NCBI GenBank assembly: GCA_905250075.1
Contig: CAJNOP010000121.1
Span: 194,375-258,374 of the forward strand
From: Rotaria sp. Silwood1
Taxonomy: Eukaryota; Rotifera; Eurotatoria; Philodinida; Philodinidae
DNA length: 64,000 bases
Direction of reading: 5' to 3'
Shown here: piece after piece, positions 13,580-33,047 of the stretch
How positions within the stretch are numbered: the first letter of the stretch is position 1
Layout of the letters: each line of letters begins with the position of its first letter
Program-made: the position numbers and the translations under genes
The notes under the pieces: model-generated
What the model was told of the DNA's origin: nothing
What the model saw: the letters and a program-made list of their open reading frames with translations, nothing else
Databases searched by the model: none

Positions 13580-15409
13580 CCTAACATTTTCGTTCTCGTT
13601 TTTCTTTTTCTTTTCTGCACTTTTGACAAATATATGTATACATAAAATAAATATATTCGATTGGATGAACATAACAGGTGCGATTATTCTTTACTCGATT
13701 CCCGCCTATCAAATATGTATGTAATCAACCGTACTAATCAAACTTAAAAATACGTGCATACATCCGAAAAAATAAAATGAAAGAAATAATCGATGTATCT
13801 ATGCTGTTGAATGAGTGAATCAAGTAGTGCGCAAATAAGACGTGAAAAAGAAAAAAACTATTTGCTACATCTTTTTGAATATTGATGCTCGAAGCTATTG
13901 ATCGTAGTACCATATGTGTGAATTTGCTGGGAAATTGTACAAATAGAAAAATATGATTACTATGGATCATTGCTAATTGATACAACTAATTTTTTTTTTT
14001 TGAATGTCTGTTCTATTGAGTAAATTGCATCGCTACTCAAAAGACATTCTTTGAAAAATAATATATACAGCTATTAAATAATTTAAATAGTTGATTTCAT
14101 TAGATTTGAACTTTGATAATTAGCACTTGATTTTTTTCGCTTTTTTTTCCCATTGATGTTTTCTAACTACGCATCCCACAATTCTCGAAAAAAGGTTCAA
14201 TTATAGTCAATGACTTTGTTTTTTGTTGGAAAGATCATGCCAAGATGTCGGGTATGATGAAAGCTGTTTTTTAGTTAAACATTGTTATTATTGTATAAAA
14301 AAAATATTTTTATAATTAGAATCCTATTTTTTTGAGAGTTTTTCGAGACATTCAATGTTTCATTCCTGTTCTTCACTTAAAAAGTAAGAATTAAAGAGAG
14401 AGGGTTGCCATGTTCTTTCCAAAAAAAAAATGAAACATATAGGATGAAGGCTTACAGAGAATTTTGAGTTGTTAAATGAGCTATTTTTGACGCTTGCTAA
14501 TTAAATATCTCTCAAAAACATCATAGCATAGGGCTGAAAATTTCATGCAATTTCAATGTCTTTGAGTCAAGATCGATTTTGAAGGGAGGAGGTGAGTTTG
14601 AAGAAAGTATAATTTAATCACTAATTATAAAGAGAAAGGCGATAAACTTTCTGTTCTCGAAAAGTTTGGATTTTCTACCAATTATTTTGTTACAACTTTG
14701 TGGAAGAACATGACTAGAGATGTGTGAGAACATGAAAAAAAGAAATCATTCCAACAGGGACTATAGATTATAGTTCAATATTCTATGGTGTCTAAGCGAA
14801 TTATCTTATAAATCAAATGAATTAGAACATAATTCAAGAGAAATGATCCAAAAAATTTGTAGTTGTCGCCTAAATAAATCAAAACACGAGTGTTAAAGAA
14901 TTTTTTAAGATGTAATACGAATTTCAGTATCTTCTGTTCAATACGTTTCATGAAGAAGTTTTCTGGCGAATTTTCATCCCATCACACGCTCAGAAATCAT
15001 AGGAAATCTATCTAAGTAACGAATTTTAAAGAAAAAAAAATCATTCTATTTTATCTATATGAAATGCTCCATGAGTCAATATTGAATTAAATGATGTTCT
15101 CTTTCTCATATTCATGAACGTAATTTCAAATTTCGCTTTCTCTCACGCGAAAGAAATTAATTAAAATAACTAAGTGTGTATGAATATTCCTTAAATAGCC
15201 ATAATTATTCAAGAGGATTCTTGTGATCTGTCTTTTAGTGACATCGTTTGTGTTGCTTACGATTTGTTCATTATTGGATTGATCGGTGTATTGACGTATC
15301 ATATTTAATTGGACTTTTAAACAAAGAAAAGATTTGTCCTAGCAACGTTTTCTTCACTACTTTTTTTAATATTCATCATTACGGTAACAATCTTTCGAAT
15401 ACAGTCGTT
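13580..15409. other. Intergenic between AP-2 and RUVBL2
   Basis: This holds the probable 3' untranslated region of AP-2 (AATAAA at 13646) and AT-rich sequence without recognisable exons or repeats. The promoter of RUVBL2 should lie in its right part, but no clear core motif is visible. Confidence 0.4.
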
Positions 15410-21750
<6,341 letters not shown>

Positions 21751-23849
21751 TTATGAATACAATTCAATAGTTTTTTTCTTTGTTATTGTTATTTGTATCT
21801 ATTAATTGTCATAGACATCTTATAGTGAATATTCAAGAAAAGAAAACTATGAGAAAGATAAAAGAAAAAGATATTTTATGTTTTAATAATGCAATTAATG
21901 ATGTTTTCACAAAAAGATTCTCTTCGACAAGGTCTCATAATGTAAAATGTATGATTTAGTTCGTTCTTCGTTGATTTGTTTCGCTATGCATCAATGCACA
22001 ATTGATTGGTACATCGGAATCAATTAAGCGAAATACTTTCTAGATTTGTTTTAGTAGCGTCTCTATATGGACGTTGTTTTTCTTATTTTTATTATCACTA
22101 ATATTATCATCTGGGAGCAATAGAAAAGAAAAATGACACAAAATAAAGAAAAAGAAATGAGTTATCATCATAATATGCTCAGAAACAACTCTTTTTATGG
22201 TCTAATACGATGGTTGTTTTCTTTTTTTTGCTTTTTTTTCTTCTATATAGAACAGAAACACAAATTCCTTAAGATGTTTTGTACGTCAATAGATTATTAA
22301 CCAATTGTTGAGTTTGATTCATATGCTGATAAATAATATTTTTATGGCATTGCTTATTCTAGCTTGAATAATCCGTTTGAATGATCATCGTAATAAAAAT
22401 AAGTATATAACATTTTATATTTAATCAAAAATAAAAAGATAAGTGATATATAAGATTGTTATTCAAACTATAAGCGTTTAAGCAAGAATGTAACATTTTC
22501 CATAGACATATGATCACTATTAATTGAGTTGATCTTCTCCAGCACGTTTTTATTTGATGTTTTCAATTGATTTGTACTGTATAATATTATCACTTCATCG
22601 TTTGCCTTAAGAAAAGAGAATGATAAGGTTATACAGTTGTTTTTAGTAAGCCAATATTGGTTTATATCTTGGATATGTGGTAACATCCTTTTATTAGGCA
22701 TCAATGATAAGAATAAATAGTTACTGGAAAAAAAAGGCTTACTACTCTCCTATTAGCATCAATAGCAGCATTGATATTTAAAGAGCAATTATGATATAAA
22801 TTTACTCTCATCTATAATAACGATATACATATATCAATGACCTCTATATTATTACAACGATTGTTTTGTCGTCATCTACTGTCATACAGGTAAGTTTAAG
22901 TATGATAAATAATCGTTTAACATTGATAATCAAGAAGATACAATGAAAAAAATATTATTTTTCAAAAATAAAATTTCTCCAAGAACAAGAAATAGGGTAA
23001 AAGTTTGTTTAAAAAGATGATTTTATTCCATAGTTTAATGTATACCAAATAGTTTTATACAACGAATACGTATTTCTTTATGTTAGTATATATTAATCCT
23101 ATAGTTCATTCTCGAATACATAATTCACGTATATAATTGATTTTTCGTTGAGCTATAATAGCGTAGAATGGTTTGATTTTTCAGGCCTTGTTTCTTAGGA
23201 TATCGATTTTTTTCCGATTCTTCAGCGAAAAGTTGTGATCACATAAAAAGTCGAGTTTTGACTTCAAAATTTACATAAACAAAGTTCTTAGTAAGATTAA
23301 AGTAAATATTGTTCATATAATTACATATTCAAAAAGAAAATACAGTCAATTTTTCGCGTAATCTGAGCGGCACCACAACTTTTTGTTGAAAAACGCAATA
23401 AAATTTCGATATCTGAAGAATGGAAGTCTAGAAAAAAAAGGTATTTTAGACTTTTCTATTGATTGCTAGTATTCATCAAATAAACACCATCTCAATCGAA
23501 AAGCAATTCGACACTTGGAGAGGTTCTCTCTTTAGTAGAGACGTGCAAGAGAAATCAGTTGATAAGATTCAATAGAAATATTGAGAATTCATTATTTTTA
23601 ATATTGGTAGAAAATCGTACGAAAAATTTGTTTTTTTTTTTTCCTATTTTATTCATTTAGTAATCTATCAAGATTTTTCCATGAGACCTATGTGGTACAG
23701 TGCAAATACAATTGTTATTTGATCAATACGCAACTATTTAAAAAACATTTTCATATTAATGACAATCGATTAATATATATTTCAGAAATTTTTATTTGCA
23801 AAAGCTTTTCCATTTTATTGTCTTCTAGTTAATATTATTTTAATTCAAT
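21751..23849. other. Intergenic between RUVBL2 and MCTP
   Basis: No exon, RNA gene or inverted repeat is recognisable. It is AT-rich with homopolymer runs. Confidence 0.4.
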
Positions 23850-26800
23850 ATGTCTGATGACCGTACTGATTCTGAATCTACATCCAATACTACTACTAAT
23901 AATAATAATAAATCCCGTTCTCTGTTGCGCCATGTACGTGCACCATTTGTTGGTAAAAATTGTAACCGACATCGAACAGATACAACAGACGAGTCTTCAT
24001 CAGTGGCATTAATTCATGAAAAAAATCAATTATTTGATAATACTAATATCGAACAACTTTCATCAACATATCATTTGAAAGAAAGTTTAAGAACTAAGAC
24101 ACCAATTTCATTATCACATCGTTTATCTTTATTCAATCAAATTAAATCACATATTATTGGATCTCCTAAATATCGTCGATCTATCTCATCAATATGGAAT
24201 GATAATAATAAACATTTATCATTACCATCTGTTATTTCTATTACAGTAAGTCATTTTGAATGAAAAAAAAACATACTGAATTATTTCTCATTATATATGT
24301 ATATCAAAATTTGTGAGTGAAAATCATTTTTTTTTAATATTACAGTCAATTAATAATTGGCCATAATTTTGAGACATGCATTATCAAACCAATATTTTCA
24401 ATGTAAAAAAATAATGGTTTTGTGAGTCATTGATAGTGTTGTAAACAAGAAAGCATAGTCTTTTCTAAATGAGGTTCACATCAACAGCTGTATCATGTTC
24501 AAATTTTCTAAAGAGAGAAGAGCTTGAGCATTTCTAAAAGAAGTTCAAGCCTTTCCGATTATATTATTCATCCATGTTCCATGCATTTCTGTGAAAAATG
24601 ACTTGTACCAACCAATTAATCAGTTATAAACCACCCTTTTTTTTTATCACACCGTTTTTTGTTCTTTCATTTTTATAAAAACAAGCGATAGTTTACACTC
24701 TGTATTCATACATACATCGATTCGGTTGATCGATTTTTTTTTCTCATGTATGTTTTACTTTTATATTATCTGACAGTGATAAATAACACATAAAAATAAC
24801 GTCCAATAAATGGATATCATATTTAAAAAAACTAAACATGTGAGTATGGAATTTATTTCAAATATCATATAGTATTTTTTGTTTCTAGTAAAAAGAACAC
24901 TTATGTGTTATTCTTTTAATATCTGTGTAGAACTTTCAAAAATTTCATATCCATGTTAATCGAAACATATTATATATATTGATGAAATCTTTTCTAAAAT
25001 TATACGAATCTAGACATTTTCATTCTTTCATAAATAACACAAGACCATTAAGTAAAAGAAAGTTGAATAGGAAAAAAATAAATCAATATAAACTATAGAA
25101 TATGACCATGAGTCTTTATTTCTTCTGTTCGTCGTTTTTTTTAATGTTCTGCTTGATAGTTGATAAAAATAGATTATTTTTGTTGTAATTAATCATCTGT
25201 TGCATTTTCAATGCGCATGCCATGGGCCTCGTCTAAAAGTTTATGTCATTCGAGATATGGAAATCGATTGAAGAGAAGAAAAAACGACTTCTATTCAAAG
25301 TGATTCATGCTTGTCAATTATAAAAGTTTTATTTTATTTGTAAATGAAAGACTGTAATACACATAAAGATAATGTAGTCATGAAATATTTATGTGCTTGT
25401 GTCAAGGTTATTTATTTGAAGAAAATTTTTTTATTTAAATATATAAAAATATTATTATTATTATTTTTTTTTTTTTGTAGGAGGCAAAATCATCGTCTAC
25501 AAATGAAGGTAATCAAAATTCAGTAAAAAATGAAATTGATTCATCTTCACAATTATCTCCGATTGTTAATACAAGTATTCAAAATGGTTCTGAAACAACG
25601 ATGATATTAAATGACTCCTTAAGTATGGTTATTGAGGATGAACGAGAAAAAAATCAAACACCAATAAATGGACTTAATCGAAAATTAAGTTCAAGTCGAG
25701 TGAGTTTAAATAAGTTAAAAGAAGAAATAAGTCAACGTGCACGCACTGTGATGACTATATCACCATCACTTACATCAATTTTAACAAATGCATCATCAGG
25801 CAATAATAATAATAATGATAATACTATTGAACAAGTTTATTGGACTGAAATTAGTATTGAAAGTGCAAAAGATTTAGCTGCTAAAGATATGAATGGTTCA
25901 AGTGATCCATATGTAAAAGTTTTATATGGTACAGAAGAAAAATATGAAACAAATATTGTATTAAACAATTTAAATCCAGTATGGAATGAAAAATTTACAT
26001 TTTTTGTACATGATATAAATATTCCAATCTATTTTAATATATTTGATCATGATCGTATTGGACGTGATGAACCAATGGGTATAACAAAAATTGATTTATC
26101 TAAATTACCATTAGATATTTTATATGCTGCAACACTTGAATTAGAAGATGAACGAAGAAATGATGGAAAAACTGGTGTACTTAAAATTAGTATTACAATA
26201 ACACCAAAATCAATTGAATTTCGTGATGAAGTAAAAAAAACAAGAAAATAAAAAATTTTATGAAGATTTATTTTTGATATTTAAATTAAAGGTTCTTCGT
26301 ACATTGTCAAAACAATCACAACAACGATCACAAATTCGTAGTCGTTCAAGATCAAATAATGCAGTTATACAAGCTCGACGTACAATTGATGTCTTTATAA
26401 TTCAAGGAAGAAAATTAAAGTCAACCGATGTTAATAAACCTTGTAGTCCTTATATTAAACTTAAATTTGATAACGATAAAAAATGTCGAACACAAGTAAG
26501 ATACATAAAAAAAACAAAAAAAAAGAAGATTTTCATTTTTAATTACTTACAAAAGAACTATCTTCAATGATAGTCAACGTTTGAACTCATATTAGATTTA
26601 CTGACAGATCTTAGTAAGAAAAGTAAAAGCTTAAGGTATTTCGTGAATGATCGAATAATGAAGTTTGAATCCAAAATTTACCAAATTTTCAAGTGAACTC
26701 GTTTTTTGTACAAAACTGAAGATCGAAATTTTGTCATTTGATTTGTTTGAGAACTACCTGTAAATGAATGAAAAATTCAGTATACTGATTACAACTCGGA

Positions 26801-29326
26801 ATCAAAGGTTCATATATAGAGTAAACAGGACACCTGCTGACTTACTAGCTAACATTTCTATTTAAAAGACACATGAATTGATTTATGTTGTTACGAATTT
26901 CTCGTTTTTATATTCCATATGACCTATTTTCAATGTTGAATATTAGTGTCCAATCATGAAACTTAAACATAGATCCGACATTAAATGAGCATTCAACATA
27001 TTTCATTGTTATAAAATTGTATCTTACTATACATCTACTTATTGTTTAGACAATAAAATCGAATTGTAATCCTGAATGGCATCAATCATTTATGTATGAA
27101 ACATATCTTAGTGAACTTCCTCCATTAGAATTAAGTGTTTTTGATGATACTAATACTTCAGGAGAGTTTATTGGCCGGTAAATATATTAAAAGAAATGTT
27201 TTCATCCACATATTTATTTGAGTCTTGTATTTTGTTTTCTTTAGAGCAATTTGTAATTTAGCTCATTTAGATGAAGAGCGAACACATCTAATACCAGTTG
27301 ATCTTGAAGATGGTGCTGGTATAATTGATTTATTTGTAACAATAACAAGAACAACAGCATTACAAGAAGCCACTAGTGATGGTGATAATTCATCTAATAT
27401 TGCTCTTGATTGTATTCCACCTAAATTATCTGAGGAAGATGTTGAAAAATATGTTCGTAACACAGAAAAAAAAAAGAAAATCAATTTACATTGAAAATTT
27501 TTTATTTTTAATTATTTCATAGAGTTTTTTTTCTACGCTTCGATCAATAGCTTCAATACTTGATGTTGGTAAACTTGAAATCAAAAGTAAACATTAATTA
27601 ATTTTTCTTTATTATTATTATTATAAAATTTTCTTGATAAAAAAAAAAAACAATCTAGTTTATCAAGCCCGTGATCTTAGTTCAAAAGATATAAATGGTA
27701 AATCAGATCCATTTTGTCTTGTTGAACTTGATTCAAATCGTTTACGCACACATACTTTGTATAAAACACTTGATCCTGTTTGGAATAAATCATTTATTAT
27801 ACCTGTACAAGATATTCATTCTATACTTCAATTAACAATTTATGATGAAGATACAAATAAAAATACTGAATTTATTGGAAAAGTTGCAATACCATTATTA
27901 GCTGTAAGAAAATTTTATTAGGTTTCATTATTTTCTTTTTAACTTTTACTTGTTTTTAAAAGATAAAAAATGGTGAAAAGAAATGGATAGCATTAAAAGA
28001 TCGAAAAAGTATGCTACCTGTTAAAGGTGCTATTGAAATAGAAGCAACACTTGTTTATACAAATGTAAAAAAAATTTTTTTAATGAAAATTTTATTGCTT
28101 TTGTTCTTTTTTTGTAATCATAGCTTAAAGCAGTGATTCGAACATTTAATCCAAGACAAAAATCATATTATCAAATCGATGAAAAATTCAGTGTTGGTGT
28201 ATGTATAGTTAAATAAAATAAAGTCTTTTATTGTGAAATACGATCTAAAAGGAGTGTTCAAGTATAAGGATAGAAAACTAAACACAGTACTTCTCACTGA
28301 AGATTAAATAAAGGGATATTAAAAAGAAATGTGTTCCAAAATAAATGGAATAAAACAATCTTTCTGTGATTTTCATTTTAAGGCGATAAAACAACATGTA
28401 ACACGTATTCAAAATATGCTCAAAGGTATAGTTAATCTAGTGAAATTTATTGATGATTGTTTTCAATGGGAAAATCCATGGTTGAGTTTTGCAGTTTTTA
28501 TGGTAAGAAAATATTCATTGAAATATTATTTATAAGTATTCAAATTCTAGGCCACACTTGTTATTGTTTGGAATTTTGAATTATATATGTTACCTTGTGT
28601 ACTTTTGTTATTTTTGGCGCGAAATGCAGTTAAAGAATATCGTCGAGGTCGTTTTGGAAAACCATATGCTACGTTAGGTAACGAAACAGTATCAGTCCTT
28701 GTACAACCAGCTCCTGTAGATGAAGAAATCTTGGATGGTGATGTTAATACAAAAGTAAATTAGAATACAAAAATTTTTATATAAATTTGTTTTTTTTTCT
28801 TGTGTTTTTCTAGGAACAAAAGAAATCATTTTTGAGTGTTATACAAAGTATTCAAGAAACAGTTCTTGAAATACAAGGTTATGTAGATATGGTTGCTTCA
28901 ACATTAGAACGGATTAAAAAGTAATAGAAAAGTTCTTTTTATATTTATTCATAAAATATTTTGTTTCTATTGTTAGTTTATTTAATTTTACTGTTCCTTG
29001 GTTATCCATTCTCTTTTTTATTATACTTATACTTGGTGGAGTAATACTCTATTATATTCCACTTCGATATTTAATTCTTGCATTTGTTATTAACAAATTT
29101 ACAAAACGATTTCGCAAACCTAAAGGTTATATTGATAATAATGAAGCAGCTGATTTTATATCCCGATTACCTTCTGATATTGAATTAGTTAGTAATTCGT
29201 TGTTTGAAAACGAGAAAAACATATTATCTTGTCTTTATAATTTAGATGCGATATCGAGAACTTAAAATTCTTACTCCATCATCAACACAAAAAAAGAATA
29301 AAGGATCGACTACAAATAACAAATAA
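23850..29326 (+). CDS. MCTP: Multiple C2 and transmembrane domain protein (MCTP)
   Basis: Reticulum or endosome-anchored Ca2+/phospholipid-binding protein, in animals linked to synaptic vesicle release. Fourteen exons join in phase: 23850-24245, 25481-26230, 26292-26495, 27050-27177, 27245-27452, 27523-27586, 27659-27903, 27963-28064, 28124-28198, 28383-28502, 28551-28754, 28814-28920, 28977-29187 and 29246-29326, giving 964 aa. A Ser/Asn-rich N terminus (1-250) precedes C2-A (about 251-360, DMNGSSDPYVKV), C2-B (about 405-510) and C2-C (about 578-670, DINGKSDPFCLVEL). Two membrane segments follow (about 757-780 with VWNFELYM, and 876-905 with IPLRYLIL...NKFTKRF), then the conserved tail RYRELK. 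C2-B has PCSPYI where SDPYV is usual, so one Ca2+-binding Asp is missing. Two donors must be GTTCGT and GTTAGT to keep homology, so those junctions are less sure. Confidence 0.93.
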
Positions 29327-29444
29327 GAAACATACATTCCATTCATCGATGATTGTACAAAATTATTTGTTATAAGACAGTATGATCAATATCAAAATCA
29401 AATATAATATTAATTTGTATTTTGTGCTTTTGTGTGCGATAAAT

Positions 29445-30543
29445 TACAGTTCTGGAAAAAAAATTAGCTGCCTCCTTTTCCTATGAAATGCTACTATTCT
29501 TTATGATATTAAGCTGATAGTTAGAGTGCATGCATGCGATAATAATCTCTGATTACAAATATTAATCCGCTCTCCATTGATTTACATGTACTGAAATTAT
29601 GAAAGACACAGCTTCTTCCTCTGGCGAAAAATATAGTTAGTGAAAATAATGCATTCAAAAAGTTTTTATTTGTCATTTTCTGATTCTACAAGCTATGAGC
29701 GTTTTTATTTCAAGTACTAAAAGATACTTCCACATGTCTACTTTATTCTTATCTAACGAGCGAACCTTTTGAGGTGTCAAAAAGCTTTTCAGTCAGCGAT
29801 GTGGTGATTAGATAGGGCATAATTAGAAGTGACATATCCCACGTTACTTCTAGCAAGATACTATTTATCTGAAAAACTGGAACTGGTTCTCGTTTTTCTC
29901 ATTAGCTTAAGAGATCAATTTTTGAAAATCGATGTAGCTATTGCAATAAAATATTATGTTTCCAAGATTTTTTCGTCAATTGTCATACTCATAATATCTA
30001 ACTTATGCAAGCAGATGCTACACTTTTCATGATTTTGTTTTGACTGTATTCTGTGCTTTTTCTATGATATTCATGCATACATATAAGAAAAAAAATTGAC
30101 ACTTATTTTCAAAAATTGATCTCTTAAGCTAATGAAACTTGGGATATATCACGTCTAATTATGCCCTATCTAATCATCACATTCCAGACGGAAAAGATTT
30201 TTGACATCTCGAGAGGTTCTACTAAAATCTTCAGATGAGTTAATCAAAGTCATGGTGAAAAAGATTCACTATAATGGAATCGCCATTTGCTCTTCAATAA
30301 AGCTTCTTAATGAGAATATATTTTCTCAATATATTTTAACGTAATTTCTAACAAAATTCAAACTCGACACAATCATGACATTTGACTTTCGCATGAAGAA
30401 TTAAACGAAAATATTTGACTCGAATCATTGAGATAAAGTAATCACAAGAGAAACATGATGTTTAAATCATAACGGCAGTGTATTCAATAGCATAAAGAAT
30501 AGTAGCACTTCATAGGAGTCAGCTAATTTTGTTCAGGATTGTA
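29445..30543. mobile_element. Palindromic Tc1/mariner-like MITE
   Basis: The outer ends form an inverted repeat of about 55 bp (CAGTTCTGGAAAAAAAATTA at 29447; the right end read inversely begins CAATCCTGAACAAAATTAGC) flanked by TA on both sides (29445-29446, 30542-30543). A second inverted pair of about 120 bp lies inside (29765-29865 and 30115-30235), sharing GATTAGATAGGGCATAATTA, and CTCATTAGCTTAAGAGATCA pairs with its complement further in. The stretches between have diverged, so this is an old foldback element. TA duplication and 5' CAGT-like ends suggest the Tc1/mariner group. No transposase is present. It starts 120 bp after the MCTP stop codon. Confidence 0.75.
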
Positions 30544-31184
30544 TTTTCTGATAAAAACACTCTTCTTTTATTTATTCACTGTAAAATAAAATATCGCTAA
30601 GAAAACATGTTTTTTTGATGATCAATTATTTGACTTTCTTTTTCTTTTTGTAAAGCAAACGAACATCATATTTTGTTTGCTTCTATGAATCAATGTATTG
30701 AAAATGAATTAAAAGTAGTTAAAAAAGTTCAATAGCAAGGGTTTTGTTTCAATCTAGAACTGAGGAATACTAAACGCTTTTGGTGATATACTTGCATCCG
30801 TTAATGAAAAAGTCTCCAATAAATTGTTAAATCCGATCCCAGTTTCCCATTATGGTTATGTTCCTCATATTATTAACAAGTTATTTGTTCATAACAAATA
30901 TTTTCAACACTGAAAATCATCAAAAATTATTTTATCACTCAAATGTAGACCAAACCTTCTTTCAATAAATAGAACGAGATCTATATCACTCTTTCCCTGT
31001 TTAAGCAAAGTGTACGAAAGATACTTTCTTGTCTATTTTCTTCAATAGATAAACTGTACCAATATTCTTCCACCTGAACCATCTGATTTTCGACAATATC
31101 ATTCCACAACTACAAGATTAGAGTAATTTCTTCAGGACATTACCATAGATCTAGTGCAACACATAGCCGCTTTGATTCTCTATG

Positions 31185-31267
31185 CGGGCGTGGGTGTGGG
31201 TATGCGCGTAGGTGGGGGTGAGGGATGTGTGTTTGTGTGTGACTATCTACATCTACATGCACACCCC
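31185..31267. repeat. TGTGGG-type G-rich array then short C-rich block
   Basis: Degenerate GGGTGT repeats at 31185-31240 are followed, after a short spacer, by GCACACCCC. This is the weakest of the eight clear loci because its C-rich side is short. Confidence 0.5.
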
Positions 31268-31986
31268 GATTATACATCTACTTTCGATTGTCATATTAAT
31301 GTAGGGATAGATACTGGACTTTGTTTGGAATGAAGCATTCGCTCGAAATTTCCGTTTACCGCCTATCTTTGTTTGTAAGTAATTCATAGATTGTATTTAC
31401 AAGGTCTTGGCAAATTGTGAATCATTTTGATGAAAAAAGGATTTGAATCTATTCACTGTTTCAAATAGATCCGTACTCTTTAATAATGTGAAATAAAATT
31501 TGAAAACACAAATGTAAGAAAAAATTGAAAAAAATTAATTCGCTTAAATTTTTGTCGCCAGTTGCAGAAATCAATACAATTATTTCAAATTAGTTATATA
31601 TGCAAAAGAGAATTAATATCATATTAATCAAATAATAGGATTTTAGTTATTCACAATATTATCTTTCAGGCTCATTCTCTAACTCTTAATAAATATTGCG
31701 TAACATCTTCATGCATACAGTATTGAACAATCGATTCAACTATTTAATAGTTGAACAACAATGATCACCAGTCCTAAAAGCATTCCAGATCGAACAAGTC
31801 TACTCATAAACGACTGTAAAACGTCGTGGATATGTATATGTGAGTGAATGCAAGAAGAAGATCGACATTCACACCTCATATACCTGCATCCATACATCCA
31901 CACTCTTAATTTATGTTTTGTAGACTAATCATTACATAAATTCTTTCTTCGAAATAGACGTCATTTTTCTTTATTATTATTCAAAT

Positions 31987-32039
31987 AGTGTGAGGATGTG
32001 GGTGTTGATTTGAAGAAGACATACCCATACCCACACCCT
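31987..32039. repeat. Short inverted TGTGGG-type repeat pair
   Basis: GTGTGAGGATGTGGGTGTTG is followed after about 14 nt by ACCCATACCCACACCC. It is a compact hairpin of telomere-like repeat. A more degenerate pair with GTGAGTGAATG and CATTCACACC lies at about 31838-31888. Confidence 0.6.
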
Positions 32040-32681
32040 GAATTCTATTGAAAATGTTGTCGTTGGAGTTGTTTTGTATTAAGGCCTATTTCTCTGTGAA
32101 CCACCCCCACCTTTCGGATAAATAACAACATCTTTTGAATTGACCGTGAGTTATTTCTTCAAAATTGTATCGATAAATTCCAAAAAAAACCAGTCTTTTT
32201 TTCTACAACGTGATACTCGACAACAAATGAATCCCATAGCTGGGAAACGACATGTATCGGATTTTACTCTGATTGATCATCTTCATCTAGATGAAGATTA
32301 TCAATCCAATACAGATGCTGGCAATAATCTCGATAAAAATGAGGATCATGTCCAACAATCTGGGGATCATAAACATATCTCTATAGTCGTCATTTCTCGG
32401 TGATGGTTTTATTTACATCTTTGTAGCAAAGAGTAATATGATGAAGAAGCATAAATTGTCATTTGTTTCTGCTCTCTTTATAGAAATATGAAAAAGTGAA
32501 AACTAAAACAAGACAACTATACCGATTTCTACTTTCTGTCTAAAACCTGCTAAAATTGTCTGCTACTCGGGTATACAAATAATTTTATCTTCAAGTATTT
32601 ATTAATAATCATTAAAATAATTCAGTCATAACATTTAGCAGATGAAGTTCGTATAATAAAAAAAAGAAGTGAAAGATCGAA

Positions 32682-33047
32682 TTACTTCATGAATGTATCA
32701 TTTGACCAAATTCCCTTTATCACATACCCATTTGGATAGTACATTTTCCCTTCTCCATCCATCTTATCATCTTTGAATTGTCCCTCGTACCGCTGACCGT
32801 CGGGCCAAGTCAAAATACCATAGCCTGCTTGTTTACCGTCAGACCATTCGCCATCGTAAATGCGTCCATCGGCAAAATAAGAAACGCCTTTTCCATTCAT
32901 CTTATCGTTGACCCAGTCTCCAATGATCTTCCGTCCATCGGCATAATAAACGGTACCTTTTCCATTGAACATGTCATTCTTAAATTCTCCCGATATTTGT
33001 TCGTTCATTGTGGCAACAAAATTTCGACGCATACTTGGATGAGACAT
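32682..33047 (-). CDS. MORN-repeat block, open part of the broken fusion
   Basis: An uninterrupted frame of 121 codons with about five MORN repeats (GKGTVYYADG, GKGVSYFADG, GYGILTWPDG, GEGKMYYPNG) ending in TAA. MORN repeats usually bind phospholipids or proteins at membranes. This may be expressed alone, as the last exon of the ART-MORN gene, or not at all. It is homologous to the two preceding MORN blocks at 33068-33364 and 33380-33660. Confidence 0.45.
   Translation of the reverse strand: MSHPSMRRNFVATMNEQISGEFKNDMFNGKGTVYYADGRKIIGDWVNDKMNGKGVSYFADGRIYDGEWSDGKQAGYGILTWPDGQRYEGQFKDDKMDGEGKMYYPNGYVIKGIWSNDTFMK

Larger units (their letters stand above)
30544..32681. other. Intergenic with telomere-like repeats
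   Basis: Apart from the two G-rich/C-rich loci listed separately, I see no gene. An open frame at 32140-32403 has no recognisable product. Confidence 0.35.

Noticed and set aside
32140..32403. 87-codon open frame downstream of the telomere-like loci
   Set aside because: No family resemblance, no splice partner and no promoter visible.
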